In this document: in pieces, positions 24,901 through 39,900 of the stretch
Layout of the letters: each line of letters opens with the position of its first letter
Numbering within the stretch: the stretch's first letter is position 1
Assembly: GCF_047948215.1 (NCBI RefSeq)
Contig: NC_134455.1
Location: 75,951,189 to 76,015,188, forward strand
Origin: Lycorma delicatula
Lineage: Eukaryota > Arthropoda > Insecta > Hemiptera > Fulgoridae
Length of the DNA: 64,000 nt
Direction: 5' to 3'
Program-made: the position numbers and the translations under genes
The notes under the pieces: model-generated
What the model was told of the DNA's origin: nothing
What the model saw: the letters and a program-made list of their open reading frames with translations, nothing else
Database searches by the model: none

Positions 24901-27900
24901 ATTATTATCACATATTGTGCAGTCTTACTTTGTTAAGACTGCACAAAATCTCCATGTACAATATTTATATACAGCAACCCTTAATTTAAAATATAGGTCA
25001 ATTTGTTACCTTTAATATTTCTTTTACATACACAAAGTATATCATTAAATTACCTTATTATTTAACAGAAGATTACTGTACAATGAAAAACATTAATATC
25101 TTGCTTGCTATTCACTTACACAAAATGTAATCTCACAATCGTGAATTTTATATATGTCTACATAAATTCCTTTTATTTTAATTGAACATTCTAAATTATA
25201 AAGAAGAAAAATCACAAATTAATATTTAAAAGATTTTTTGTCATACAACAAAGATTCATACGTATTAAACATAACAAAAAATATTAGCAGAGTTAATTTA
25301 AAAACATACACATAAATCCATTCAGATGTTCAGTTTTCTAACAAGAAAATTATAAATCTATTATCTTAGCTATTTTTACAGGTATGACAGAGCCGAAAAT
25401 AATGCTGTAAGGTATAGAATTATAGACAATTTTTTTTCCAATTATGTTCAATGGTAACAACTGTAGGGTACATTTCATAAAAGAATAGGTTCATCTTTAA
25501 ATATTTACATGTTATAATGAACGAGTTGATGAATAAAATTGAGTTTTAAACTGTATCAAACCTTTCCTAGGTAAAGGCCTCTGAAGATCACCACACTAAT
25601 AAACGTGATTTATTTTCAATAACTGACTTCTGTAAGATCGAAACAAGTATAGGTCCAATATTGATTGTGTAACACATAAAAACAATGTTTCTAGTACGAA
25701 CACGTTTATGAATGCACAAAGGCAACGAATATAACCACACTAAAATCAACGTTTCTAGTATGAACACGTTTATGAATGCACAAAGGCAACAAATATAACC
25801 ACACTATACGAGAGAGAGAGAGAAACGAGAGCGAGTCGCAGGCATCCACACACCGTGGAAGTTTGTCCTGCACTGCCAAAGGTGGCGTGCTGAGAAGAGG
25901 GGGAAACAAACTAGGCCGTAGACGAAAAAGTGTGTGTGTTGACGACAGCAGGTAGTGTGCAAGTGTTAGTGCGAAAAAGAAACAGCATAAACGGAAAGTT
26001 TGGGAACAATAGACATAACAAAGATTATAATTGTACAAACAATAAACAAAGATTATAAATCATACATAAGATTAAAATTGGTGAGAACAAAAACAGTTAT
26101 GACTAATTTGGCTACATAGAAATTGTTTTTATGAAACATTACGATGAACTTGACACCTTGAAGACCTTGAATTTATTGGAATAAAGCTACTTTACGCATT
26201 GGCGTAAACAGTGGCTAACAGTACTCTTTATGAATCAGTGTTCCAACAGCTGTGGCGGTGGGAGGCTGCATTGTTGACTTTCGTGCGGTTGTGTAATGTT
26301 GTGTTTTACTGCTTCAGTGAAGTTCTAAATGGCAGATTTTAAAGAGCAAAGAACCTGCATCAAATTTTGTTTCATGCTTAAAAAAACTGGTGCAGAAACC
26401 CATCGCATGCTTGTGGAAGCATTTGGTTACAATGCTATGAGTAAAAGTAAAACTTTTTTGTGGTACAAACGATTCAAAGATGGACGAATGACAGTCGATG
26501 ATAATGAGCGTTCAGGAAGACCATCAACAAGCGCAACACCGAAAAACATCGCGAAAGTGCGAGAGGCTATTGTTACAGATCGTAGACAAAGAATCCATGA
26601 TGTTTGTGCAATCGTAAATGTCATGTGGGTCCGTGCAATGCATCTTGTCAAACAATTTGAACATGAGACACATTGCTGCAAAATTCGTACCAAGACTGGT
26701 GAACAGCGACCAAAAACAAAATCGCGTAGCTGTTTGTAGTGAATTGAAAAATTCAGCAAGAGATGACCCTAACTTCATCTCCAACATCATAACCGGTGAT
26801 GGGACACGGGTGTACGGGTATGAACCTGAAACTAAGCAGCAGTCGTCGCAGTGGAAGTCGCCAAGTTCACCGTGGCCAAAAAAAGAACGCCAAGTTCGCA
26901 GCAACGTGAAGTCCATGATGATTGTTTTTTCGACATCAAAGGCATTATCCATAAGGAATTTGTTCCTGTTGGCCAAACTGTCAATGGGATTTTCTATTGT
27001 GCAGTTTAGAAGCGGTTACATGAAAGCATTTGGCGCAAACGTTCAGATCTGTGGGGTAACAACAGCTGGGTTCTGCACCATGACAACACGCCCGTGCACA
27101 CATCGCCAGCCGTTTGGAATTTCTTGGCTTCCAAAAAGACAGTAGCGATTCCCCACCCACCCTATTCGCCTGACCTTGCCTCGTGCGACTTTTTTTCTTT
27201 CTGAAAATAAAATTTCAATTGAAAGTCTGTCGTTTTAACACAATTGAAGAGATTCAGGAAGAAACGCAGAACGTGCTTCGAACACTTACACCTGCAGACT
27301 TCCAGAGATGCATGGAATCATGGGAAAAACGCTGGGATCACTGTATAAATGCCCAAGGGGATTACTTTGAAGGAGACAGTGGAAATTATAAGTTAGGTAA
27401 GCTATTTTATTTTTATGGTAAAATTCCCCGAACTTTTTGGTAGCACCTCGTATGTTAATATCATATCTTATCCTCAGAAATCCAGAGTAAACTTACTGAA
27501 AAATCAAAAACTAGCAATCTTAAGTCCCTCTAGTATCCTCTACATTATTCCAATTCAGTAACATCTGATTTTTACTTGTTTCCTTGCTTGAAGTTGACTC
27601 TAAAATCATCATCAAAGGACATACTGATGATGATGCTATTGCCATTATAAAAAAATTCTAAAAATGATTCTACAAAAATTATAAGATTCTAAAAATGGGT
27701 TCCAGGAATGTTTTCATCATAAACTTTATTTATGTTGGATAAAGACAGTAGTTGATGAGGGAATCTACTGTGAAGACTTAACATAAAACACAGTAATATG
27801 CATAGTTTTTCTAAAATAAATGCATTCTAAGAACTTTTGATGCTACCTCATATTCATAAACCCACATAAGTTTAGCAAATGAGAAATTTTTTAAAGCTTT

Positions 27901-30900
27901 TCTCAAAGTTTAAACTCTTCACTGAAAATTACAAATCTAAAATTAAAACTACAATAGTATAATCTTAAAGTATAGCTGTATGTAGTTGAACTACATTGTA
28001 AAATGAGAACAATATAGTTCATGGTACATAAAGGAAAAAATTAACAAACAGAATTTACACTAGATTACAATCACTTTTTTCAACCAAAATACAGTTACAC
28101 AAACTGTACAGACAAACATTGTACAGAATAATGCAGTTTTTTGTTTATAAGTTTTACAATAAAGAATAAAAAGTTTAGAATAGATGGTTAAAATAGAACA
28201 CAATTTAAAAAAAAATTAATGAATGCTGATTCAAATTAAAACCACCCAATAGTAATTCACATGGTGCTCATTTACATACTAACCAACATGCACATGTACA
28301 CACTGATAGTACCTTAAAGAATTTTCCCATTGCTTTATAATCAAGACCTTCAGAACAATTAAATACAACACATTGTTTAGCAACTGCTTTAGCCAAATCT
28401 TTGCATGTTTCTGTCTTACCAGTACCTGCTGGACCTTCAGGAGCACCACCAAGATTGAGTTTAAGGGCTCCCATTAAAGTTCTGAAAAATTAACATATAA
28501 AAATCAAACATTCTATTTTTTTAATGCATCCATGATGTATCATAGACTATATTAAGCTATAACAAAAGCAGCAAAATATACACAGTCTAAAAATATTACA
28601 AAGACAATAATAACACATTTCATTATTGGCTGAGAAATCAAGGGCCTGCTTTAATTAAATTTTTGTCATTTCATCAATTTGTTTATGTTTGTCATAAAGT
28701 TGCAGCTAAAATTTTCCAATTTCTATAAAATTTTATAGAAACATTACTACCTCGGTGGAAAAAAATATACGTAACAATTATCCAAAATATTTTCCATTTT
28801 TTTTTTTTTTTTGTTTGGACAAGGAAAATAGATTGGTGCACTGTAAAGAATTTTTCAATATAACAGACAACTCCAAATGGGGGTTTGGGACTCATATCAG
28901 CCTATTTATGACCTATTGTTAGAAGTCTTGAACTCAATAGGTTTATTTTTTAATACTTTAATCATAAGATAACCTCAAAGAGAGTAATCTCATGTAAAGA
29001 GATGGGACTGTATATGAAATGCTTGCTTGTATATGAAAATCTTAATAGTTAAGAAATGATTTTCAAATAACTGTCATAAATGTTGATAATTAATTTAATA
29101 TGATTTAAATCAATTTCACAGCAGTGCAATTCTAGAGCAGGAAAGTTCCTAACTGAGAAGTCTGATCAGAAAAGAGATCACTTTGAGTGCTTACCTATCA
29201 ATTTCAAAGACAAAAAGATTCATGACTTCAAAACTAATTGCACCATATTAAATAGTAATATGAGGAAAGAGAATGATATGAATTCCCTGGTAATTGAAAT
29301 CAAACCATAATGAAAACTTTTTTAAGTTCACTGGGCTAAATTTCTGAGTTAAGAACCATTTTATCAGTCAAGTTAAAGAGGTTCAATAAATATCATGCAA
29401 TTTTCTTAGTTACAGTAGTCATTAAACTCTTGTACTACTAACATTTTATGCTTGTGCAGAATTCTTAAACTGCATGATAAACCAAGAGTAGTAGCATACT
29501 TTCGGCTTGAGTACAGAAGGCTTCTTACATTACTTATTCATGCCTCAAAGTTTAATAGCATTCTCACAATATGTACACCTTTTGGTGACCTCTTTTTCAC
29601 TGCAAAATATCCACAAATGATTATATTCCGCTTGAATGTTACCATGATGCTTGGAAAATTCAAATTATTAACACACTAATTACTAAGTCACTCCAACCGA
29701 ATTACTATCTTTAAAAAAGTTTCCATCAAAAACACATAATATTCATCATCCACTGATAAAATCTCACTGAAAATCAACTCATTGCTATCTTTAATTAAAT
29801 GATTTCATAAAAAGCTCAATGGCACAAACCAATGAGTTCACTTTTCATCTACGTGCCAGCACAACAATACATTGCATTTAATAAGTTGTAAGGTATACAA
29901 AATTATCATGTCTCACATGCGTGCATAAGAATTACCATCTATGTATACAAAAATTTGATAAACTAAAAAAATGTAGTTTTTCTGCAATTACTCGATAATT
30001 AATTTAGTTACAGACTTTGTTGGAATCTTAAAACATTCATTACATCAGGCCACAGCAGATTAAATTGTCTTTAACCAACACCACTTCTTAAGTTAAATTC
30101 TAAGGAGAAATTAGTGAAACATTCAAAATCAGAACAGGACCTACAAGGAGATGGTTTATCTTAAACAGTCTTCAACGTTGTCCTAGACAAAATTATGAAG
30201 GAAATCTGTTGAAAACTAATGTTGTTGAAAATTATTTAACTTGAAAAGTACGGGATGTTACACCAAACAAATCAAAGAACTTCAAAAACTTAAAATTAAT
30301 AACAAATACTGCTTAAATAGAGAAGAATATAGAAAATACATCAACAAAATTACAACAGTTCTTGTGGGAGATAAGAAAAAACTCGCTGGCAACAAATGGA
30401 TTGAAAAAGAAAGCACTTGAGTCTCAAAGAATGAAAGACTTGAAAAAGGAAGGAAGAGAAGAACAGAGTCAAAAGGAAATGATATTTGCGTGATATTTGA
30501 GTCTTGTACAGATTCAGGGTGACCATCCCTGAGACATGTGGTTAATTGAGTCCCAACCACCAAAGTACACCGGTATCCACTGTCTAGTATTCAAATCCAT
30601 ATCAAAGCAACTAACCTTTACTAAGATTTGAACCTCAGAACTTTTGACTTTGAAGATGTGCAATTAATAAGAAAAAAAATTTTTTTATATAAGTTATTAA
30701 GTTAATAAGTTATTCACAAAATTTAATTTGCTTTATTATAATTAAATTTATTTATATTTTAAAATATTGATAATCATAAGAGAGCAAGTCAAAAAGAAAA
30801 GTGAAATTAAAAAAAAATCAATATATTTATTTGTACTTGCATAAATGATACATGCATTATTTTTCAACATAAACCCCTCCTACGTCTATGCACTTAGTCC

Positions 30901-33900
30901 ATCTTTTAATAAGTTTTTGAATTCCTTCCTGGAAGAAAGTTTTTGATCTGGTGTGCAGAAAAGTTTTCACTGCTTCTATGGCCTCATTATCAGATTGATA
31001 ATGTTTCCCTTGTTTTAATAGGCTAATAAGATGAAAATCAATTGGAGCCAGGTTTAGACTGTATGGAGGGTGTGGTCCAGCAGCTCAAAACTGAAATCTT
31101 GAAGGCAAAGGGCTGTTTTTTTGGCCTATGAGGTCGAGCATTATCCTAAAGCAAAATCACGCCTTTAGAAACTTCCAATGCATTCAATGAATAATCTTTG
31201 CTGGTTTCGCCCCTTTTAAACTGAGGAAACGTATCACTGCTCGGATTTCTTCCTGGGTGCAATCAGACAAACGAGCACTCATTTTAAACAGACTTTTAAA
31301 CACCATCACAAATAGCTAACAATGAAACAATACTTTCAATGAAGAGTTGTTAGAGGTTATGAATTATAGCAGAACAATCATTGTTGCCATACATGTGATT
31401 GGGAGGGAAAACAAAATTTCCTTTTACTTTTTGACTTACCCTCATATAATACTGATGCCAGTTTTTGTAATGGATTTGGGATATCCTAATATACTTCTAA
31501 TCTTATACTGAATAAATTATTTCTGAAAATTAATGTATAAAAAAAATTTTGAATTGATATACATTTTGCTAATCTGCAAAAGTAGATTAATTATAATTTT
31601 ATTTATTTTTATGCATACATACATATCCATTTAAACTTGCCAATCTCTGAGGTAGAGTGTGCATCTTGGCTTTTCATCCAGAGGTCACGGGTTCAAATTC
31701 TGGTCAGGCATGGCAAAAACTTTATTAATCTAGATATTTAAAATATAATGCACATGATTTTTAAAACAAGTTATTAGAAACGGTTGCTTGAAATTAAAAA
31801 GTAAAAACTTATAGTGAAAATTAGTACTGATTCACTGTTATTTATTTTTGGGCCTTTTAATTGCCCCCATATTTCCTTTCTTTGACTGGAATGCCTCCTT
31901 GGGGTTACACTAAGATACAGCATTCAAATTTCCAATTTCTCATGAGTAAAGTTTTTGGTAGTACCGAAAAACTCAAAAATTATGCAACAAATACACTACA
32001 CTGTGAAGAACAGTTAAAATCCTGATATATATATAGTAGTAGCAGTAATAATTATAAAATTCTTAAAATAGTACCTATAACATCGATCTGTTAAAGGTGT
32101 TATAACAAGGCGAGGAGTGTTGCCTAGGTATTCATATCCATATTCTAACGTTGTAGTAATCATAGAAACAAAGATACAATTGTCTTTTGAATAATAACGC
32201 AGCTGACTGATCCAATTGAAATCCATAGAAGATGAGATCTTCAGAGCAGTCAGATTTTTTACAACATCTCTTGCTAAATAACATACAAACATAATAGTCA
32301 AAAATTACTAAAATAACAACTTTTAATGTAATTTTCTTACTTCTGTTAAAATATTGGTTATCCAATTAGCCAGTACATTACTATTGATAGTATGAGATTT
32401 TTAATTGGTGCTAATGTAATTAGTTATCTTATAGGTTGGTTTAATTCCCCTGCAATACAATTATGTTACTGTCAGTTTGCAGATTTATCATTTATAATAA
32501 CGAATGTTTTTTTTATATCAATAGAACTTTTGATAAAGAGAGCTGTCATTTGTTTTGTTTAGTCATTTCAGATCAGTGAGCATTGGCAAATGATCATGGA
32601 AAAACTGACGCCGTAAAAATGTTTACAGATTGTGAAATAATAATTCCAAAATCAATGTTCTGTTTATGAATTGTATAAAGCAGTTCGTACTTTTTATAGT
32701 GCACATAATCGTCCATCAAAGCAACTTATTCGTTGAACTATTGATAAATTTTGAAAAACATTTACTGTACTCAATGAAAAACCAACAGCAAGACAAAGCT
32801 ACACATACAAATGAAAATATCAGTGCTGTCAGTAATAATGTTAAAGAAGATCTGAATATGTCTTTTCGTCGCTGTTCTCAACATCTTGGACTTTGTCCAT
32901 TCACTACATGGAAAATTTTACATGAAAATATTAGTTTACACCCATACAAGATGCAATTGGTGCATGAACTGAAGCTGCAAGATCATAATAAGCATATTTT
33001 TTTGTGAATGGTGCCTAAATCAATTATAAACTGATTACAAAGTTCATTTCTGATTAAATGGTTACATTAATAATTACAATTACCATACATGGAGTAAGAC
33101 CAATCCTCAAGAAATTTACGAGTCTCCAATGCATCCTGAAAAAATCCTGAATTATAGTGTGGGTTACATGCTGGAGGCTTCGGGTCCTCATTTCTTTAAA
33201 AATGAGACTGGAGCGCATGTTACTGTCAATGGTGTTTATTACAAATGATCAGAGATTATTTGTTTCCAAATTTACATGACATCGACCTGCAACAGTTTTG
33301 ATTTCGGCAGGATGGTGCCACACGTCATACTGCTACCAAAACAATCGATTTATTGAAATAACAATTTAGTGATAAAATTATTTTACGAAATGGTCCAGTG
33401 ATTTTGACTCCAAGATCATGTGATATAACGTCAGTGGATTACTTTCTTTGGAGATATGTGAAGTCTCTGGTTTATGCTTAAAACTAGCAATAATTTATGC
33501 TTTGGAAGCAAAGATAACTCGTGTTATCAACAAAATACATCCCCAATTACTTGAAAATGGTTGAAAATTGGACTGATCAAATCCGGTTCATCAAAGCTAG
33601 TAGTGGTGAACATAAACTGAAAATTATTTTCAAAATTTACATGTCAAAAAGTTATCTTTCAGATAAAAACAAAATTGGCTTAAAACTTAACCTTTTTGTG
33701 TGTTTTAATTCAATTCGAAGTTCTATCACTCTAAAAAACACTCATTACATGAATTTAATGATTAATAACAGAAGAATAAGGTATTAAAATATATTACAAG
33801 CATGGCATAAGTCTTGTTAGAAATAATGATACAATTATTTTAAGTACAACACTGTCAAGAAAGAATATTTTTTTTACTTAATAAATAAATTAAAAAATTA

Positions 33901-36900
33901 TGGGACAATATTAAAAAGATGAGGGTCCAAAAACTACCATGACTGAAGAAAATAAGAAAACTAAGCTTCCTCTGACACAATCTCAAGTAAAATAATCTGG
34001 AGATTAACTTTTCAGATTATAATTTACAATAAATAAAATATAATATCAATCAAAAAAAAAAAATTATTTTCATTGAAAAATCTACAAAAATGCATTGTAT
34101 AATGTTCTTGTACTTTAACATGTATATAAAACAGTCATTATAGTTGATTATAGAATTAATTATTTTTAGTAAAATATTTTACTTTATGAAAAATTATCTT
34201 TTTTAAATTTTTCATTTTAGAATGAGGAATTTTCTTATATTAAAAACATACTTCCTTATTGGAGCTCACACATTATTCCTTCCATCTTCACCTTCTTAGT
34301 GATTCTTCTACAACTGTTGTTTTTTGTTATTGTTGAAGCAAGTGCCTCATAAATATCTTGTTCTGTGAGTTCAACTGCAAAAATAATGTTTTTGTCTATT
34401 GCCATCCAGTTTTTGTAATCTTCTATCGTTAAATCCATGAACAAAATATTTTCTTCTGACAGTTCTGTTATGAATTCTTTTAAAATCTACTTTGAAGCAA
34501 CTTCATACAATGACTTTTATCACTTGATTGCAAGATATTACTAAAAGATAAATAGTACTTTTTTAATCCAATTCATTTAGTGATAGTATTCACAAGAAGA
34601 AACAATACTTTAATTATTCCATTCAGTTTGCTTATGATGATGTGTGCCACACAGTTGTTATAAGGAATAATAATGCTATGGTTCAACTGGTTATCTGACT
34701 TAATTATCCAATTATTCAAAATTTCTGTGATCATTCAAGCATTGATGTTTGCATGGAATTCCACAGACAGCTTACTGGCAAATTTAAAACAAGATGGGCA
34801 CTTTGATTTCCCATTAACCACAAGTTTTTCTTTATCTCTATTCATGTTAATACAGCTCAAAATAGTTAAATGTTCTTTAAACATTATGTAAATCTTTTGC
34901 ATCTTAATTTTTGAAAATGTAAATTCTGTTAGATGCAAAATTCAAAATTTAATTCAGAAACACTGATATCAAACACAACATTAAACTATAACAAAACTCG
35001 CACTTTGTGCAATAAATTAAACACAAATATATATTGAATAAATCACAGTACAAGACTGACAAAGATGTGAAGGAGAATACAAGAATTCTGTTGACTACAC
35101 ACGATATGAGTCATTCTTATATTGATAAATATGGACATACCTGATAAAAATGTGTTTCCATTATCATTCACCTTATTAAAATAAAATAAGTAAACACTGT
35201 AGTAAAATCTGTTAAATAAATCAAGTCTATATATACTAAATCCATTAAATATATAGTGTCCCATATAAAACGCAACCCATCAATCACTCATCCATGAAAT
35301 TTCAAAAGTCAAGCTTATTCCCCTACTCGTTACTGAAATGGACTCGTCCAACATCTGAACATTGTGGCGACGCAGTAGAACACTACCGATAGTAACAACA
35401 ATGCAATCATAATGTTCAGTGTATTGCTAGAGACAAGATGGTGTTTTCGCTAGATGGACGTGTTTTCATTGTTGAGCCGTACTTCAGTACGAAATCAGTG
35501 GTTGCAGTGCAAGATTTGTTTCGCCAAAGTACGCAGATAAACCAGCTCCTAATAAAACATCAGTATTAAGGTTAGTCGCAAAATTTAGAGAGACTAGTTC
35601 TGTTAATAACAAGGAACACAAAAGATCTGCGTCAGTGTTGAATACAGATACAGTCACTGAAATCATAGACTGATTACTCACCTCGCCAAATAAATCGATC
35701 AGACGTTTGTCTGCTGAAATTAATTTGTCTAAATCAACTGTTCATCGGGCGACCAAGCAATTACAATTACGACCTTATCGCATTCAAACGGTTCATCAAC
35801 TTCTTGAGCCCGACAAAGAAAAACTGCTACAATATTGTCAATGGTTCCGTCGATTTCTGCGTGAGGGAATTAATGTTATGGATTCGTTATTTTTCACAGA
35901 TGAAGCATGGTTTCATTTGGATGGCTATGTAAACAGCCAAAACAGTAGAATTTGGAGTGCTGAAAATCCCCACATTTATCACGAAAAACAATTACACCCG
36001 CAGAAGTTGGGCATGTGGTGCGTGATATCGCGAAAGAAAATAATTGGTCCTATTTTTTTCGAATACACCATTAATGCAGAACGATATCAAGATATTTTAT
36101 TTCAGTTCATTGCACTCTTGGAAGAGGAAGACAGACACTGCTGGCTACAACATGACGGTGCGACATCGCACTACGCAGGTTCAACTTCTAATTTTGTTGA
36201 GGAATTCTCTGGTAATTGTGTTATCGGTCGAGGCTTGTGGCCACCAAGATCTCAAAATTTGACTGCGGCGGATTTTTTTCTATGGGGTTACCCCAAAGAA
36301 AAAGCCTACAGCAACAAACCATGAACACTTGAAAGTCAATATTGAACAAGCTTTATTAAATATCCAGCCACAAACTTTGAAAAAAGTTGCTAGAAACGCT
36401 GTAAAAAGAATTGAAGCTTGTATTCAAGAAGATGGCGGCCACTTCCAACATTTATTCTAAATGTAAGGTAATGGATGGTAATAATAAAAATTACATTTAC
36501 ATTTACAAATGCCTTTTTATTATTTCAATACCTACCAATATAAGGCTGGGTTACGTTTTATATGGGACATCCTGTATTTGCTGAATAAATAAATAGTTAT
36601 AAAAATAAAGAGTTTGGAAATTATAACAATAGCTGAACAGTCGATTACAATAAGTAACTTATCCATAACATATCTACCATGATGCTTTAGGTCAGAATTT
36701 CAATAAATTGATAATATTAACTAAATGATAAACATTATAGTTTTCTTCATTTGGTTAACTTTGTTACAATAAGCAGCCTCAATCGCATCAGATGAAATTA
36801 TATTATATTGATGATGAAATTAACAATCAGATGAAACTAAATTATATTCATAACCCAGTTAAATAAGATCCTCAACATTCTTCAGTTCTTTTTATTCATA

Positions 36901-39900
36901 TTTAACAGGGAAAAAATTTAAAAAGGCCTGAAATAATGAAGTTCTCTAATTCTTGTTTAAAATAAAATAATTTTATTCATTTTAATACCTGTACATGAGA
37001 ATGATCCTTAATCATTCTGTTTATTGACCACCATTTTGTTATAGGGTTTTAATTAAAACCTGGAAATCTAATAATATAACTAGCTACAGGTGTACTTATT
37101 ACATGAATAATAGACCCAGTTGCCTATGAGCTTCAAATAAAAAAAAAATTGGTATACAGCCGCTTCAAAATATCATATGATTGAATCAATCAAAACTAAA
37201 GCAGTTTATAGATTACTAGCAGACCCAGCAATGCTTTGCAACTGCTAGATTTAAGTATATGTCTAGATTAAATGAACACAATTGAAAGTTTGATAAAACA
37301 TTAAAAAAATGAACATTACGGAACTAAACAAAATTCCTTTTCTTCCTTTTCCTTTTTTCCCCTTTTACCCATTTTAATTTTTACCATATTCCCTTTTCCT
37401 CCCCTTTCCCTTTTCTTCCAAATTCCTCTTATTTCCCCTTTCCACTTACTCTTCCACATTTCCTTTTTCTCCCTTCTCGTTTTCATTTCATTTCCCCTTT
37501 TCCCCTTTTTATTTTTTCCCTTTTCCCCCTTTTTCCTTGTACATTTTTCAATTTCCCTTTTCTGATTTTTCCCTTTCTCCCTTTTTCCCTGCGCGTAAAT
37601 CAGTCCAGTAATTTTTTAGTTTACAATGGACACACATATTAGAAACACTGAAATGGAATTGTAAAATATTTAGTATAGGATGTGTTGCTCTTATGTCAAC
37701 AGATAGCACTGTTTATAAAAAAAAAAAAAACATGTTTTTACCTGTCACGTGTGACATCTTAGCTATATAAATAGTAGGTATATAAAAATATATGCGTATT
37801 CAGATGCAAAATTGTGACAAAATTTCAAAGCAATCAGTGAAGAAGTTTCGGAGATTTAAGATTTTGAGCCAACGAACATTTACAGTTTTATTTATATAGA
37901 TAATAACAACCATTAAACACTTAAAATTTAATAATGTTACATGCTTATATTACTCACTTTATCTTTTAACTGATGCTCTTCCTGAAACCAAACTAAACAT
38001 CTAGTATACCTTTCACCACTCTGTGTGAAAGTGTTTAAAAGTTCTAAGACATTCTGAGATTAAGGATAATCTCCTCCGATATTACCAATTTTGTTTTCTT
38101 CTTAAATGTACTTGAGTGATTAATCTAACTAAATATTTATTAAAGTAGACTTAATATAAATATAATTATATTTATATAATATAAATTAATATAAATATAA
38201 ACATAAATTAATATATACAACAAATCACTGTACCATGTACATCAATGACAATTAATGCGCATATAGTAATACGAGATCCTCGACTCAATCTGCTACGTAC
38301 AAGTTCAACCATTCCACCAATTTGTTTATTACATATTTTAAGGTAATCCTTTATAACAGAAAAATATATATATAAAAAGAACAAACAATTTTTAATTATC
38401 TTATATAAAAAAAATACATATAATTTTTTTATTTTAATTTCTATAATATGAAAACCACCTATCGTGATTTTTTGATGAAAAAAATTAAAGTAAAACTCAC
38501 ATTACCTCAATATTCTGTACTAGGTGGTTTATACAGTATAATTAAAAATATAATTTAACAGTAGACAGGAATAATATGAATCTTAAAAATATTAATTTCA
38601 GTAAAACAGTTTTTTATTATACAAATACTTAACCTCAAAATGAATCTGTGACAAACTTCCATTAAGTCACTTGTAAGATAATTCCTTGTTTCATTATAAA
38701 ATACTATTCTAAAATAAAATTTTCAGTTAGATTTAGAACAATGAAATCATTAAACACAATAGCACATTATAACCCTAGACAATTTTTAACACTACAGTTT
38801 GGGCTACATCCAGAATATATTAAGTCTACATTAAAATTATAAAAAAAAGAAGGTATTCTGAAATAAAACATACTGTATATGAAAAGGAATTCCATCAATG
38901 TGTTTGAACTGACTTGATAAATATCAGTAGGAGACAAATTAATCAGCTAATCCGTTTGCTATTAATAACTGCAATTCCATGCTGGCCCATGTACTAATAT
39001 CAATCTCTTACACCGCATTTACAAAAAAGGAATATCAGGGTTTAAATTCATTATATCTCTTGGATGAGGTATACGCCATTGATTTAAGACTAAATTCAAA
39101 GAACAAAAAAGAAATTTTAGTTGCGCGCTTGGCTGCAGGTAGATTGCCTATCTTTTTGCTAGTCACCAGCAAAGATGATGTCTCCTGAATAAAAAAGCCT
39201 TCAGTGTTTTGCAGTTTATTATATGTAAATCAGTAGTTATAATTCAACATGTGTTCTGTAAAAAGTTTAATTGTCATCCTCTAAGTGACCATAACATTCA
39301 TATTTGATAGCATAATTAGTTTAAAACAATTGGATGTCTTTGTAAAGGAAACAGTACAGGACGACCAAGATTGAAGAAAATGTTGAGCTTACCCGGGAGT
39401 CTTCCTGTGTAGTCCTAAAAAATATATTAGGAAATCCAGCTGCAAACTAACAATGCCAGCAATAACAGTGTGGAATGTTTTAAGGAAACACTTAATATGG
39501 TGAGAATAGAGGTTGTGGAATAAGTTCAAATTTCAACTTCACAAGAGCCTCGGTGGTTGCACACAATGTACATGACGAGTATCATTGTACTGCAGAATTA
39601 TCATCTCTGTGGATTGTCAAATACAACAGACGTCTCCCAAGGTGTTCTACGCATTGCACAAAATTTACAGTTGACCCAGCTTCCAAGTAGCTGGTAACAA
39701 ACACAAGTTTAGAATTTCAGAACATTGTGAAGAAAATATTTTGCAGAGGGTAGTGTTTTGAATTTTGATTGTAGCGAATCACACTTCACTATGGTTTGCC
39801 ACAATAAAATTCCATGTTCTGCCATTTTTCTTCTGGCTCGTAATGATGCATCCAAGTTTCATTTCCCATCACAATATTGAAAAGAAAACCATCTCCTTCA

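Larger units (their letters stand above)
24759..26210. mobile_element. Solo LTR, 1,452 bp, inside mariner
   Basis: It starts TGTTGGG and ends GTAAACA (TG...CA ends). Perfect 5-bp direct repeats GTGGC lie at 24754-24758 and 26211-26215, so the mariner sequence CTAGATGTGGC/TAACAG is restored on removal. No gag or pol coding sequence is present, which fits a solo LTR left by LTR recombination. AATAAA at 26180-26185 near the right end suggests plus orientation. It is long for an LTR. A short non-autonomous LTR element is an alternative. Confidence 0.78.
24677..27450 (+). mobile_element. mariner (DD34D) element split by a solo LTR
   Basis: Terminal inverted repeats of about 30 bp, with GGTGCTACCCAAAAGTTCGG at the left and the complement GAACTTTTTGGTAGCACC at the right. 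They are flanked by TA at 24675-24676 and 27451-27452. Removing the 1,452-bp insertion and one 5-bp target copy leaves 1,317 bp, the usual mariner length. The transposase gene lies downstream of the insertion and is broken. Confidence 0.92.

Noticed and set aside
24677..27450. A single long 2.8-kb mariner relative
   Set aside because: The excess length is fully explained by a TG...CA insertion with a 5-bp target duplication.
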